Source: Flavobacterium lacustre
GTDB taxonomy: Bacteria > Bacteroidota > Bacteroidia > Flavobacteriales > Flavobacteriaceae
Length of the DNA: 64,000 bases
Assembly (NCBI RefSeq): GCF_027474525.2
Contig: NZ_CP114882.2
Location: 1,612,001-1,676,000 of the forward strand
Direction of reading: 5' to 3'
Below the pieces are notes generated by a model. It did not search any database. It was not told the DNA's origin and was given only the letters and a program-made list of their open reading frames with translations. Each line of letters begins with the position of its first letter. The stretch's first letter is position 1. This document shows, piece by piece, positions 36,245-45,048 of this stretch. A program made the translations under genes and the position numbers.

Positions 36245-36382
36245 GCTAATCCAGCTGTACACTACAATTCCTCACCGCAAAATGTGTTTTTCTCAGGTAA
36301 AAAAAAGCTTCTTTTAGTCGCTTTTTTGTATCCGGAAAAACTACATTTTGCGGCTCCGGGATTTTCGCTTCCATCTGGGCTA
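36245..36382 (+). repeat. Dispersed palindromic element, copy A (138 bp)
   Basis: Starts GCTAATCCAGCTGTAC and ends CCATCTGGGCTA. The ends pair with each other (9 of 11 positions), as do a long arm (CCGCAAAATGTGTTTTTC with GAAAAACTACATTTTGCGG) and an inner stem AAAAAAGC/GCTTTTTT around a loop containing GTC. Copy B at 63809 has near-identical ends and loop but different, still self-complementary arms. It lies between the KAS III-like and methyltransferase genes. Confidence 0.85.
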
Positions 36383-36453
36383 AAAAATGTGCTGTCAATA
36401 CAATTTTATTTATAAATTTGTGCCTTCCTGCCGTTAAGGCAAAATCAAAAAAA

Positions 36454-36978
36454 ATGTACGAGAAAACCTTTCCAAATAAAAGATTCAAACTTACTTTAGA
36501 GTTTCTAAAAAAACACAGCACTACATCAGAAACCATTTTAGATTTAGGTGTAGAAAACCCTTTTTCTAAAATCATGAAAGCCGAAGGGTTTTCGGTAAAA
36601 AACACCACCGGTGAAGATTTAGACAACAATCAATCTGTATTTGCTGCCGAAAAAACAGATGTAACAACTGCCTTCGAAATATTCGAACATCTACTCAATC
36701 CATACACTATTTTAAACGAAATAAAATCCGATAAACTTTTTATTTCTATCCCGATGCGTTTGTGGTTTTCACCGGCTTATCGCAGCAAAACGGATATGTG
36801 GGACAGACATTACCATGAATTTGAAGATTGGCAATTGGACTGGCTTTTAGAAAAAACAGGTTGGAAAATCATCGACAGACAAAAATGGACCAATCCCGTT
36901 AAAAAATTCGGAATTCGCCCCTTGTTGCGAAAATTCACCAACAGGTATTATATTGTTTACGCTGAAAGAATCAAATAA
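36454..36978 (+). CDS. SAM-dependent methyltransferase-like protein
   Basis: The start at 36454 (MYEKTFPNKRF) is preferred over an in-frame ATG at 36418, which would place codons in the AT-rich leader after the palindromic element. The 174-residue protein has ILDLGVENPFSKIM as motif I of a Rossmann methyltransferase and TAFEIFEHLLNP as the later acidic/aromatic motif, with the middle strands shortened. It is a small, divergent member and its substrate is unknown. Its stop overlaps the next ATG by one base (TAATG), so it is co-transcribed with the GT2 glycosyltransferase, suggesting a shared role in glycan or lipid modification. Confidence 0.72.
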   Translation: MYEKTFPNKRFKLTLEFLKKHSTTSETILDLGVENPFSKIMKAEGFSVKNTTGEDLDNNQSVFAAEKTDVTTAFEIFEHLLNPYTILNEIKSDKLFISIPMRLWFSPAYRSKTDMWDRHYHEFEDWQLDWLLEKTGWKIIDRQKWTNPVKKFGIRPLLRKFTNRYYIVYAERIK

Positions 36979-37826
36979 TGAATTATTACATTGTCATTCC
37001 GGCTTACAACGAAGAAGCATTCATTAGTTTAACGCTTCAATCTTTGATATCGCAAACGGTTTTACCCAAAAAAGTAGTGGTTGTCAATGATAATTCTACA
37101 GATAAAACTGCCGAAATTGTTTTGGCTTTCGCCAAAGAAAATCCATTCATCACTTTAGTAAACAAAACGTCGAGTGCGATACATTTGCCGGGAAGTAAAG
37201 TGATTCAGGCCTTTCATAAAGGATTCGAAACATTAGACAACGAATATGATATTATAGTGAAATTAGACGGCGATTTAATTTTGCCCAATAATTATTTCGA
37301 AACAATTCTGAATATTTTCAAAAGTGATTCAAAAATTGGAATGGCCGGAGGTTTCGCCTATGTAGAAAAAAATGGAGAATGGATTCTGGAAAATCTTACC
37401 GATAAAGATCACATTCGAGGCGCTTTCAAAGCCTACAGAAAAGAATGTTTTTTACAAATAGGAAATCTAAAACCAGCCATGGGATGGGATACAGTAGATG
37501 AACTATTGTCTAAATTTTATGGTTGGAAAGTAGTTACTGATGCGTCATTAATTATAAAGCACCTTAAACCAACAGGTGCAAATTATAACAAAGCAGCCCG
37601 TTATAAACAAGGGGAATCCTTTTATACGTTGGGTTACGGATTTTTTATTACCTGTATTTCATCAGCTAAATTAGCGATGATGAAAAAGAAACCATTACTT
37701 TTCTTAGATTATATTCAAGGTTTCTGGAAGGCTAAAGCAGCAAAAACTCCTTTATTGGTTACAAAAGAACAAGCGCAGTTCATCAGAAAGTATCGTTTGC
37801 AAAAAATGAAAGCAAAGATTTTTTAA
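36978..37826 (+). CDS. Glycosyltransferase family 2 protein
   Basis: A 282-residue cytoplasmic protein with the GT-A fold of family 2. It opens YIVIPAYNEEAFISLTL, has VVVVNDNSTDKT, and shows VKLDGDLILP with the DxD-type metal site. EMNRGAFKAYRKE-like acceptor-side sequence (HIRGAFKAYRKECF) and WDTVDELLSKFYG follow. There is no clear membrane anchor. The gene starts on the last base of the methyltransferase stop, so both are translated from one message. GT2 members move sugars from nucleotide donors; the donor and acceptor are not readable here. Confidence 0.85.
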   Translation: MNYYIVIPAYNEEAFISLTLQSLISQTVLPKKVVVVNDNSTDKTAEIVLAFAKENPFITLVNKTSSAIHLPGSKVIQAFHKGFETLDNEYDIIVKLDGDLILPNNYFETILNIFKSDSKIGMAGGFAYVEKNGEWILENLTDKDHIRGAFKAYRKECFLQIGNLKPAMGWDTVDELLSKFYGWKVVTDASLIIKHLKPTGANYNKAARYKQGESFYTLGYGFFITCISSAKLAMMKKKPLLFLDYIQGFWKAKAAKTPLLVTKEQAQFIRKYRLQKMKAKIF

Positions 37827-37908
37827 ATTCTTCTTTCAAAAAACAGCCAACTGCAAACAGTAAACTGCAAACTAATCCTTAATTTAGCCATTAATTATTT
37901 GTAAAACT

Positions 37909-38658
37909 ATGATGATCATTCGCTATATATCGCAGACAGGGAGATACTTCCTGATGCTGAAAGAAATTTTCAATAAGCAAACCAAATGGTCTGTGATGAG
38001 AAGTCTCATCTTTAAGGAAATAGATGATTTAATAATAGGTTCATTGGGAATTGTAGCTTTCATTTCATTCTTTGTGGGTGGAGTTGTGGCGATTCAAACG
38101 GCATTAAACCTTACCAATCCTTTAATTCCAAAATACCTTATTGGTTTTGCTACCAGACAATCCGTAATTTTAGAATTTGCTCCTACTTTTATTTCGATAA
38201 TTATGGCAGGTAAAATGGGTTCTTTTATTACTTCAAGTATTGGTACAATGCGTGTTACAGAACAAATAGATGCATTAGAAGTTATGGGTGTAAATGCCCT
38301 TAACTATCTGGTTTTTCCTAAAATTATCGCTTTATTATTGTATCCATTCGTTATCGGAATCAGTATGTTTTTAGGTGTTTTAGGCGGTTGGATGGCTGCT
38401 GTTTACGGTGGTTTTACTTCGAGTGATGAATTTATTAATGGCGCTCAAATGGATTTTATTCCGTTTCATATTACCTATGCTTTTATCAAAACCCTAATAT
38501 TTGCCATGTTGTTAGCTACAATTCCTGCGTTTCACGGGTATTATATGAAAGGTGGCGCACTAGAAGTGGGAAGAGCGAGTACGGTTTCTTTTGTATGGAC
38601 ATCAGTTTCGATAATTTCTTTTAATTATATACTAACGCAATTGTTATTAGGCTCATGA
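37909..38658 (+). CDS. MlaE-family ABC transporter permease
   Basis: A 249-residue membrane protein with about five hydrophobic helices. FFVGGVVAIQTALNL and FAPTFISIIMAGKMGSFITS with TMRVTEQIDALEVMGVNAL are family signatures of MlaE-type permeases, which move phospholipids or lipids between the membranes. Its last four bases overlap the start of the ATPase gene (ATGA), so it forms an importer/exporter with that subunit. In other bacteria an MlaD-type substrate protein completes the system; none is in this window. The leader carries a repeated 9-mer ACTGCAAAC at 37857 and 37866. Confidence 0.9.
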   Translation: MMIIRYISQTGRYFLMLKEIFNKQTKWSVMRSLIFKEIDDLIIGSLGIVAFISFFVGGVVAIQTALNLTNPLIPKYLIGFATRQSVILEFAPTFISIIMAGKMGSFITSSIGTMRVTEQIDALEVMGVNALNYLVFPKIIALLLYPFVIGISMFLGVLGGWMAAVYGGFTSSDEFINGAQMDFIPFHITYAFIKTLIFAMLLATIPAFHGYYMKGGALEVGRASTVSFVWTSVSIISFNYILTQLLLGS

Positions 38659-39416
38659 TAGAAATAAAAAACATAGAAAAATCATTTGGCGAAAGCAAAG
38701 TGCTCAAAGGCATTTCGACCGTTTTTGAGGCTGGAAAAACGAATTTAATTATTGGTCAAAGTGGTTCCGGAAAAACAGTGCTACTCAAAAGTCTTTTAGG
38801 AATATACGCACCGGATTCAGGAACTATTTCTTTTGATGGCAGAATTTATTCCGAGCTTAGTGCCGATGAAAAGCGAGAATTACGAACTGAAATCGGAATG
38901 GTTTTTCAAGGGAGTGCTTTATTTGACTCGTTGACTGTAGCCGAGAATGTTGGTTTCCCTTTGCGAATGTTTACGCATGACAACAAATCAAAAATCCAGC
39001 AACGGGTAGATTTTGTTTTAAAAAGAGTTAATTTGGTAGACGCACATAATAAACTGCCTTCTCAAATATCTGGTGGAATGCAAAAACGAGTTGCTATCGC
39101 CCGAGCCATTGTAAACAATCCAAAATACTTGTTTTGTGATGAACCTAATTCAGGATTAGATCCTAATACGGCTATTTTGATTGATAATTTAATCAAAGAA
39201 ATTACCGAAGAATACAATATTACCACCGTTGTCAATACGCATGATATGAACTCGGTTATGGAAATTGGAGACAAAATTTTATTCCTGAAAAATGGAGTGA
39301 AAGCTTGGGAAGGTACCAAAGAAGAGATTTTCAGAACGGATAACGAAGCAGTTGTAGATTTTGTTTATTCTTCTGAATTATTCAAAAAAGTGAGAGAAGC
39401 GTATTTAAAAGAATAA
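38655..39416 (+). CDS. ABC transporter ATP-binding protein (MlaF-type)
   Basis: A 253-residue ATPase. It carries Walker A GQSGSGKTVLLKSL, the Q-loop VFQGSALFDSLTV, the ABC signature ISGGMQKRVAIARAI, Walker B YLFCDEPNSGLDP, and the switch NTHDM. It overlaps the MlaE-like permease by 4 bases and is surely its partner. It probably powers lipid movement to keep outer-membrane asymmetry, by analogy with Mla systems. A terminator follows at 39438. Confidence 0.94.
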   Translation: MIEIKNIEKSFGESKVLKGISTVFEAGKTNLIIGQSGSGKTVLLKSLLGIYAPDSGTISFDGRIYSELSADEKRELRTEIGMVFQGSALFDSLTVAENVGFPLRMFTHDNKSKIQQRVDFVLKRVNLVDAHNKLPSQISGGMQKRVAIARAIVNNPKYLFCDEPNSGLDPNTAILIDNLIKEITEEYNITTVVNTHDMNSVMEIGDKILFLKNGVKAWEGTKEEIFRTDNEAVVDFVYSSELFKKVREAYLKE

Positions 39417-39437
39417 GCAAGCCGTATAATGATATGT

Positions 39438-39467
39438 AAAGCTTTCTGTTTCAGGAAGCTTTTTTTG
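39438..39467. terminator. Terminator between MlaF-type gene and SprT-like gene
   Basis: AAGCTTTCTG pairs with AGGAAGCTT, with slight mispairing, around TTTC and is followed by a run of seven T. It lies 22 bases after the plus-strand stop; the minus-strand neighbour ends at 39484. Confidence 0.65.
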
Positions 39468-39483
39468 TTTTCTAAAAAGGGGA

Positions 39484-40083
39484 TTATGAATTCAGTAATT
39501 CTACTTCGGCATTTGGATTAAATAAATAGGTCTTTCCGGAACTGATTTCCAGGCATTCGAATCGTTTCGTTCGAATAGCGATTTTTTTAAAAATTTTTCC
39601 GTTTCCAATTCTAAAAATACTTCCGTAAGGAATTTCGAAAATATAATTTTTATCGTTCTGTTGGTCAAATTGTTTTAAAGCTAATGACAAAGTTGTATCC
39701 GTGTCGCTACTTGCGGTAGGATTCTTGAAATGTCGGGCTAATAATGGCAATAAATGATTGGGGAAAATTTCCGGACGAATAAACGGAATCATCAACCGCT
39801 GAAAAGAATATTTCCATTCGTTTCCATGAGGTTTAATGTTTCTTCCAAATTTTTCAAAAGCAACTAAATGTGAAATCTCATGAATTAATGTGATGAGAAA
39901 CTTGTATTTATTGAGACTTGAATTAACAGTGATTTCATGTTTCCCACTTAATCCTTTTCGGTAATCGCCATGACGGGTCACACGCTCGTTTACAATTTTA
40001 AGATGCACCTGATTGCTGACAATCAGTTCAAAAACTGGTTTTACGGCATGTTCCGGAATATATCTGGCTAGTGTTTCGCTCAA
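39484..40083 (-). CDS. SprT-like zinc metalloprotease-domain protein
   Basis: A 199-residue protein. LITLIHEISHLVAFEKFG carries a zinc-binding HExxH, followed by a His in KPHGNEWK, as in SprT/Spartan-like domains. Eukaryotic Spartan cleaves proteins crosslinked to DNA; bacterial members are little studied. The C-terminal 50 residues (YGSIFRIGNGKIFKKIAIRTKRFEC) are basic and beta-rich. It ends 17 bases before the SDR gene's coding end in the same strand, likely co-transcribed downstream of it. Confidence 0.82.
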   Translation of the reverse strand: MSETLARYIPEHAVKPVFELIVSNQVHLKIVNERVTRHGDYRKGLSGKHEITVNSSLNKYKFLITLIHEISHLVAFEKFGRNIKPHGNEWKYSFQRLMIPFIRPEIFPNHLLPLLARHFKNPTASSDTDTTLSLALKQFDQQNDKNYIFEIPYGSIFRIGNGKIFKKIAIRTKRFECLEISSGKTYLFNPNAEVELLNS

Positions 40084-40099
40084 AACAATTTTTAATTAG

Positions 40100-40777
40100 T
40101 TACGGATTGGTAGATGAAACCTGCAATACTTTTCCGTTGAAATATTTATTTCCGGTCAAAGTAAAATCATAAATATAATTAGCCATTTCACCAGCCGAAA
40201 TTGGTGCTTGATATCCTGGGAATGCTTCGGCTAACATTTCGGTTTGTACAGAACCTAACGCTAAAACATTAAATGAAATTCCTTGTTCTTTATATTCTTC
40301 GGCCAATAATTCGGATAATGTTATAACAGCGCCTTTGCTTGAACTATATGCAGCCAGTCCGGCAAATTTCAGGCTGCCTTGAATACCGCCCATAGAACTT
40401 ATTGTTACCACATGACTCCCTTTTTGTAAATAAGGTAAGCAAATACGAGTCAAGTTGGCAACTCCAAATACGTTGACTCTATAAATATTTTCAAAATCGG
40501 TTTGCGTCGTTTCTGAGAAAGGTTTCAATAGTAAAGCACCGGCATTGTGAACCACTGCATCTATTTTTTTCCAAGATGAAGTCAGGAAATCAGTTACTTT
40601 TTGTAATTCAGATTCTTCGGATAAATCAACCGAAAGGCAGGTTATGTTTTCGTTTCCTAAAAGACCTTGAGGAACTTTTCTGGAAAGTGCTAAAACCTGA
40701 TGTCCTGCGTTAGCAAATAATAAAGCTAATTCAAAACCTATTCCTCTGCTGGTACCTGTTATAATAATGTTTTTCAT
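40100..40777 (-). CDS. Short-chain dehydrogenase/reductase (SDR) family oxidoreductase
   Basis: A 225-residue NAD(P)-binding protein. The cofactor motif reads ITGTSRGIGFELA, VVHNAGALLL is the NAG motif, and the catalytic set is Ser in HVVTISSMGG with YSSSKGA (Tyr-x-x-x-Lys). It is a classical SDR with a shortened C-terminus. The substrate is unknown. It lies between SprT-like and LysE-like genes on the minus strand, a mix that does not identify its pathway. Confidence 0.9.
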   Translation of the reverse strand: MKNIIITGTSRGIGFELALLFANAGHQVLALSRKVPQGLLGNENITCLSVDLSEESELQKVTDFLTSSWKKIDAVVHNAGALLLKPFSETTQTDFENIYRVNVFGVANLTRICLPYLQKGSHVVTISSMGGIQGSLKFAGLAAYSSSKGAVITLSELLAEEYKEQGISFNVLALGSVQTEMLAEAFPGYQAPISAGEMANYIYDFTLTGNKYFNGKVLQVSSTNP

Positions 40778-40834
40778 GTGACAAAAATAAACAAAAGCCT
40801 TAAAAAGAAATAATGTTTCCGGTTTTGAATTGAA

Positions 40835-41473
40835 TCACCGCAAGTATTTTTTGTATACTTTAAATATTTGAAGGCAAGCCAAAACTACAAAAAAGAGCGG
40901 GATGACTATTGGCATAATATATTTTGAAAAACCGACGGTATTTTCGGATAAGGTTTGCAAAAATAAAACTAAGGTAAGCATACCTAAAAAAGTGCCTAGT
41001 ACCGTTCCGAAGATATAATAATACTTCTCTTTTTTTTCGATCGAAATGTAATTCCCATTCATCAAATAGAGATTCCAACCGGTCCAGAACGGCAATTGAA
41101 GAAAATTTAAACAGTTCAAAAAGAAGCCTGCCAGAAACGGAGAATATTTTAGATATACTTCTAAATTGGCTTTGCTTTCGGTCGTTTGATTGGCATGAGA
41201 ATAAAAAGAATACGCTAAAAGCAGTAAAAACAAAATCCCGAAAACATCAATCGCTTTCATTAATTTTTGGTTGGCGACTAACTTTTTGGCAAATAGTAAC
41301 GTAAAATAAATTACAAAAACTTCCACGGAAATAACGCCCAATAAATAGAAAACAAGGGATTTCATTCCTAACTTAGCTTTGATTTCAAATCCAATAATAT
41401 TCAAATAGCCAAGCGGAATTGAGCCAATAAAGCTGACCAAAAAACCAACGATACTATTTTTTAATTTTGTCAT
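40835..41473 (-). CDS. LysE/RhtB-type amino-acid exporter-like membrane protein
   Basis: A 212-residue integral membrane protein with about six hydrophobic helices. SFIGSIPLGYLNIIGFEIKA resembles the LysE N-terminal helix, where a Gly-Pro-rich kink follows the first membrane span. The family exports amino acids or similar small molecules. The substrate cannot be read. It starts 4 bases after the ATP-grasp gene stop on the minus strand, so the two are co-transcribed. Confidence 0.75.
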   Translation of the reverse strand: MTKLKNSIVGFLVSFIGSIPLGYLNIIGFEIKAKLGMKSLVFYLLGVISVEVFVIYFTLLFAKKLVANQKLMKAIDVFGILFLLLLAYSFYSHANQTTESKANLEVYLKYSPFLAGFFLNCLNFLQLPFWTGWNLYLMNGNYISIEKKEKYYYIFGTVLGTFLGMLTLVLFLQTLSENTVGFSKYIMPIVIPLFFVVLACLQIFKVYKKYLR

Positions 41474-41477
41474 CGGG

Positions 41478-42512
41478 TTAAAAATTGACGATTTTTTTGC
41501 TTTGTTCCAGATGTAATCGGTATTGCTTCATTCCGTTTTTTCGAGTCAGATACGGAAACCCATTTTTATGGTTTTGTATACTTATTTCGTACATATACTT
41601 AATGTGTCGGGACAATTCTTTCCAAGCAAAAAACAAAGAATGTTTGGGGTCGTAAATATGCGTGGGCTCACTACCGGCGCCATTTAACTCAACAATAGAA
41701 AAATGGATGCCGTTCTCTAATTCTTCAAAAGTATGGTACATAATATCTAATCTGCCAAAATAGAAACCTTGAATTTGCATACACATTTCATCAATGGTTT
41801 TGGTCAATTTTGGTGTTATCCAATGGCTTCCGTCTATGAATTTTGCGCCTCTGGCATGATTTCCGTAGGGCACTAGATTTAGTTTTTCGCCTTTTGGCAA
41901 AATAGCAAATAATTGCTTACCGTATTCTCGCTTTAGGGATTGTAATTGCAATTCGTAACGTGGATTTTTTCGAATTAATTCTTCAACTGTAGCAATACCA
42001 TCTCCTGTAACAATTAGAAATTCTTTGGAGACAATTCCAGTTATTTTTCCTGATTTTTCGTTGGGATACCGGACATAAAAAATACCAACTTCCTTTTCGT
42101 AAGGAATCAAATCTTGTATTACATAATCAAAATTAGCTTTTTGGGCATACTTTGTTAAATCGGTAACAGCATTTATTTTTCTAACTCCTGAGCCGCGTAA
42201 TCCAATATCCGGTTTGGCTATTAATGGGTATTTAATGCCTGATTTTTCAATTATTTTCAGAATCTCTTTGACGGAAGTCCCTTCTTTTATGAGTGCTGTT
42301 TTTGGATAATAGTGTTGCGGAATCAAGTCATAAATCTCTTTTTTAGATTCCATCATAAAACCTCCATTTTTTATGGTTGGATTTGAGGCATTAAAGAAAA
42401 AAATAGATTTTGCTCTAAGCGAATAATACGCCCAAAGAAAATATATTGGAATATAAACAATCTGAAAAGGCCAATATTCCCAATGGAAAATTTTATGAAA
42501 AAAAAGTCTCAT
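41478..42512 (-). CDS. ATP-grasp domain protein
   Basis: A 344-residue protein. The N-terminus has a short hydrophobic stretch (IVYIPIYFLWAYY). The ATP-grasp fold follows: YPLIAKPDIGLRGSGV is the glycine-rich lid, VIQDLIPYEKEVGIFYVRYP and SIVELNGAGSEPTHIYDP are the metal and ATP site strands. ATP-grasp enzymes ligate a carboxyl to an amine or thiol. The product is unknown. It sits in a run with LysE-like, NRDE and DinB-like genes; a ligase next to an amino-acid exporter is suggestive of a small peptide or amino-acid product, but that is inference. Confidence 0.85.
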   Translation of the reverse strand: MRLFFHKIFHWEYWPFQIVYIPIYFLWAYYSLRAKSIFFFNASNPTIKNGGFMMESKKEIYDLIPQHYYPKTALIKEGTSVKEILKIIEKSGIKYPLIAKPDIGLRGSGVRKINAVTDLTKYAQKANFDYVIQDLIPYEKEVGIFYVRYPNEKSGKITGIVSKEFLIVTGDGIATVEELIRKNPRYELQLQSLKREYGKQLFAILPKGEKLNLVPYGNHARGAKFIDGSHWITPKLTKTIDEMCMQIQGFYFGRLDIMYHTFEELENGIHFSIVELNGAGSEPTHIYDPKHSLFFAWKELSRHIKYMYEISIQNHKNGFPYLTRKNGMKQYRLHLEQSKKIVNF

Positions 42513-42521
42513 TCTTGGTTT

Positions 42522-43232
42522 TTAAACGGTGATAAATGAAGTTGTAAATTCTTGTTCAGCAATTAAATCGTAATGCAATATAGTTCCTTTATTTTTTTCA
42601 ATAACCGATTGTGTGATACTTAACGTTTTCATTTGTTCGTTGCGATTGATGACTAATCCATTTTGTTGATTTTCTTCCTCTGTGTAGCGATGAAAAGAAA
42701 GCATTTTTGTTTTTGAAATCACAGGATTTGCTTCCAAAAAAGTATAAAACCAATCGGCTCGTTGTTTTCTAATTACTTCAGGATACAATGTTGATGATGA
42801 CCAAACGTGATTTTTATGGATGTCTAATTCAAGAGTTTCTTTCTTTATTCCGTTCCATCGCAACTGAAAAAGAGCTTGATTTTGGAATAAAACTAAGGTA
42901 AAAGGTTCAATGTTTTCTAAATTAATTTCTTTCCAAAATTCCTTAGGCGAAGGATTGCTAATCATATCCAAGACAATCAATCCGCGACTTTTTCGGTAAG
43001 GAAGCTGTACTTCATGTTTTTCGGCAGCTCCATTCAGTAACACCAGAACAGTTCCCTGCGTATCGACTGCGTACCAAGTTCCACCAGCTTTTGGATCTTT
43101 TGGAAAAAGAATATCTTTTCCGTTAATATGATATTTTTTTGGAGGAATAGCGCTTGGCCGAATCACTTTTTCATCCCGATTTGAGGTGATGATAACAGCG
43201 TCATTTGTGGCAACAAAACTTACTGTGCACAT
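42522..43232 (-). CDS. NRDE family (TANGO2-like) protein
   Basis: A 236-residue protein of the Ntn-hydrolase-like NRDE family. It opens MCTVSFVATN with the Cys2 that family members share, and holds the naming motif SNRDEK near residue 17. The GGTWYAVDTQGTVLVLLNG segment and HEVQLPYRKSRGLIVLD follow. Function is poorly known; the eukaryotic relative TANGO2 is linked to haem and lipid trafficking. Its 5' end overlaps the DinB-like gene by 13 bases, so the two are translated from one message. Confidence 0.88.
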   Translation of the reverse strand: MCTVSFVATNDAVIITSNRDEKVIRPSAIPPKKYHINGKDILFPKDPKAGGTWYAVDTQGTVLVLLNGAAEKHEVQLPYRKSRGLIVLDMISNPSPKEFWKEINLENIEPFTLVLFQNQALFQLRWNGIKKETLELDIHKNHVWSSSTLYPEVIRKQRADWFYTFLEANPVISKTKMLSFHRYTEEENQQNGLVINRNEQMKTLSITQSVIEKNKGTILHYDLIAEQEFTTSFITV

Positions 43233-43708
43233 TGTCTTCTATATTCGATTGTAGAACGGGCAACGCCAAAATCAGGGTCAATTGTGACATTTTCGAATTG
43301 TAAAACAGCCACTTTTATCAAAGCTTGATGATGAATACAGTGTTCTAAATTGTATAATAATTCTCGGAAATAATTACTTTCAATCCGGATTTCCTCTTTG
43401 TCAATAATTTGTACTAACGTAAGATTTTTGTTTTCTTTTTCGAGATTATTTTGAATGTTCAAAATTTGATTCTGGGCAAAATCCGTATCAGTTTGTATCA
43501 AGATATTGCGCGCTCTTTTGTCATAATTCACAATTCCGGAATCGTATTGGTTTTCTAAACATTGAAACATCTCAACAATATGTCTTGTGTGTTCGCCGAT
43601 GCTGGCTTGACTCAATTCACGACATGGATTTGAATAGTTTACGTTTGATAATTGATTCAGTAAAAGAATCAATTCGTTTAAATTTTTATTTATAGAAGGA
43701 ATCAGCAT
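43220..43708 (-). CDS. DinB-like four-helix protein
   Basis: A 162-residue helical protein. SIGEHTRHIVEMFQCLE and LYNLEHCIHHQALIKVAV hold the two His-containing helices of the DinB/YfiT superfamily, whose members bind a metal with three His (His in GEHTRH and HCIHHQ are candidates). Some members are mycothiol- or bacillithiol-dependent transferases. The role here is unknown. It overlaps the NRDE gene at 43220-43232 and is first in this minus-strand run. Confidence 0.7.
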   Translation of the reverse strand: MLIPSINKNLNELILLLNQLSNVNYSNPCRELSQASIGEHTRHIVEMFQCLENQYDSGIVNYDKRARNILIQTDTDFAQNQILNIQNNLEKENKNLTLVQIIDKEEIRIESNYFRELLYNLEHCIHHQALIKVAVLQFENVTIDPDFGVARSTIEYRRQCAQ

Positions 43709-43847
43709 ATTAGAATTTTAATTTCAACAAATTTTGGATTTGACTTTTATTTAAAAAAATTAAGAGCCCACAACAAATTAAGTTAATTAATGCTAAAATA
43801 AAAAGTGTTTTGTGATTTTGAACTTCAATTAAAGCTTTGCCAAAATA

Positions 43848-43889
43848 CTAAAAACCCTTTCAAAGCGAAAACTTCAAAAGGGTTTTTAG
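43848..43889. terminator. Bidirectional terminator after the acyl-CoA dehydrogenase gene
   Basis: CTAAAAACCCTTT pairs perfectly with AAAGGGTTTTTAG around a loop of about 15 bases, with the T- and A-runs inside the stem. It lies 17 bases beyond the minus-strand acyl-CoA dehydrogenase stop. Confidence 0.7.
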
Positions 43890-43905
43890 GACTTTAATTC
43901 TGAAA

Positions 43906-45048
43906 TTATCCTGCGATAACCGATCTCGAAATTACAATTTTCTGTATTTCGGAAGTGCCTTCATAAATTTGAGTGATTTTGGCATCGCGCATCATTCGTT
44001 CCACATGATATTCCCGCACATATCCGTTTCCGCCATGAATTTGAACCGCTTCAATCGCAGTGTCCATTGCAGTTTGCGAAGCAAAAAGTTTTGCCATTGC
44101 GCCACTGATATCGTAATTATTGTGATTGTCTTTGTCCCAAGCCGCTTTCATACAAAGATGACGAGCCGCTTCGATATTTACCGCCATATCGGCAAGTTTG
44201 AAAGCTATTGCTTGATGATTGCAAATTTCTGTTCCAAAAGCTTTGCGTTCTTTCGAATATTTCAAGGCCAATTCATAAGCTCCAGAAGCAATTCCTAAAG
44301 CTTGAGAAGCAATCCCGATTCTTCCGCCAGCCAAGGTTTTCATGGCGAATTTAAATCCAAATCCGTCTTCACCAATTCTGTTTTCTTTTGGAACTTTCAC
44401 GTCAGTAAACATAAGTGAATGCGTATCGGAACCTCGAATTCCCATTTTGTGTTCTTTTGGACCAATGGCAAAACCGGCCATATCTTTGGTCATAATCAGC
44501 GCATTAATTCCTTTACTTTTTTTCTCTACATGCGTTTGTGCAATTACAATATATACCGAAGCCGTATTACCGTTAGTAATCCAGTTTTTTGTTCCGTTTA
44601 CCAAATAATAATCGCCCATGTCTATAGCCGTAGTTTTTTGCGAAGTCGCATCACTTCCTGCTTCGGGTTCGCTCAAGCAAAAAGCGCCGTGAATTTCACC
44701 TGAAGCTAATCCTGGCAAATATTTTTGTTTTTGTTCTTCGGTTCCAAAAGCCTGTAACCCCCAACATACTAATGAATTATTGACAGACATCACTACCGAA
44801 GCTGAAGCATCGATTTTCGAAATTTCTTCCATCGCTAATACGTAAGAAATCGTATCAAGTCCACTGCCTCCATATTTTGGATCGACCATCATTCCCATGA
44901 ATCCCAGTTGTCCCATTTTTTTGATTTGTTCGGTAGGGAAAATTTGCTTTTCATCTCTTTCAATGACACCGGCTAATAACTCGTTTTGGGCAAAATCCCG
45001 AGCTGCTTGTTGCACCATTAGATGCTCTTCAGTTAGATTGAAATCCAT
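43906..45048 (-). CDS. Acyl-CoA dehydrogenase (FAD-dependent)
   Basis: A 380-residue flavoprotein of normal length. Motifs in order are FCLSEPEAGSDATS, NGTKNWITNG, KMGIRGSDTHSL, and IHGGNGYVREYHVERMMRDAKI followed by IYEGTSEIQ, whose Glu is the expected catalytic base. It oxidises acyl-CoA to enoyl-CoA in fatty-acid or branched-chain amino-acid breakdown. The ATG at 45048 lies opposite anmK. Short-chain (butyryl- or isovaleryl-type) specificity is likely but not certain. Confidence 0.95.
   Translation of the reverse strand: MDFNLTEEHLMVQQAARDFAQNELLAGVIERDEKQIFPTEQIKKMGQLGFMGMMVDPKYGGSGLDTISYVLAMEEISKIDASASVVMSVNNSLVCWGLQAFGTEEQKQKYLPGLASGEIHGAFCLSEPEAGSDATSQKTTAIDMGDYYLVNGTKNWITNGNTASVYIVIAQTHVEKKSKGINALIMTKDMAGFAIGPKEHKMGIRGSDTHSLMFTDVKVPKENRIGEDGFGFKFAMKTLAGGRIGIASQALGIASGAYELALKYSKERKAFGTEICNHQAIAFKLADMAVNIEAARHLCMKAAWDKDNHNNYDISGAMAKLFASQTAMDTAIEAVQIHGGNGYVREYHVERMMRDAKITQIYEGTSEIQKIVISRSVIAG

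Noticed and set aside
36246..36629. A 127-codon minus-strand frame across the palindromic element
   Set aside because: It lies on the complement of the repeat and the start of the methyltransferase gene, and the protein shows no family features.
37857..37875. Direct 9-mer repeats (ACTGCAAAC) before the MlaE-type gene, as a possible repeat element or operator
   Set aside because: Only two short copies are present and no structure was seen, so it was noted within the gene entry and not raised as an element.
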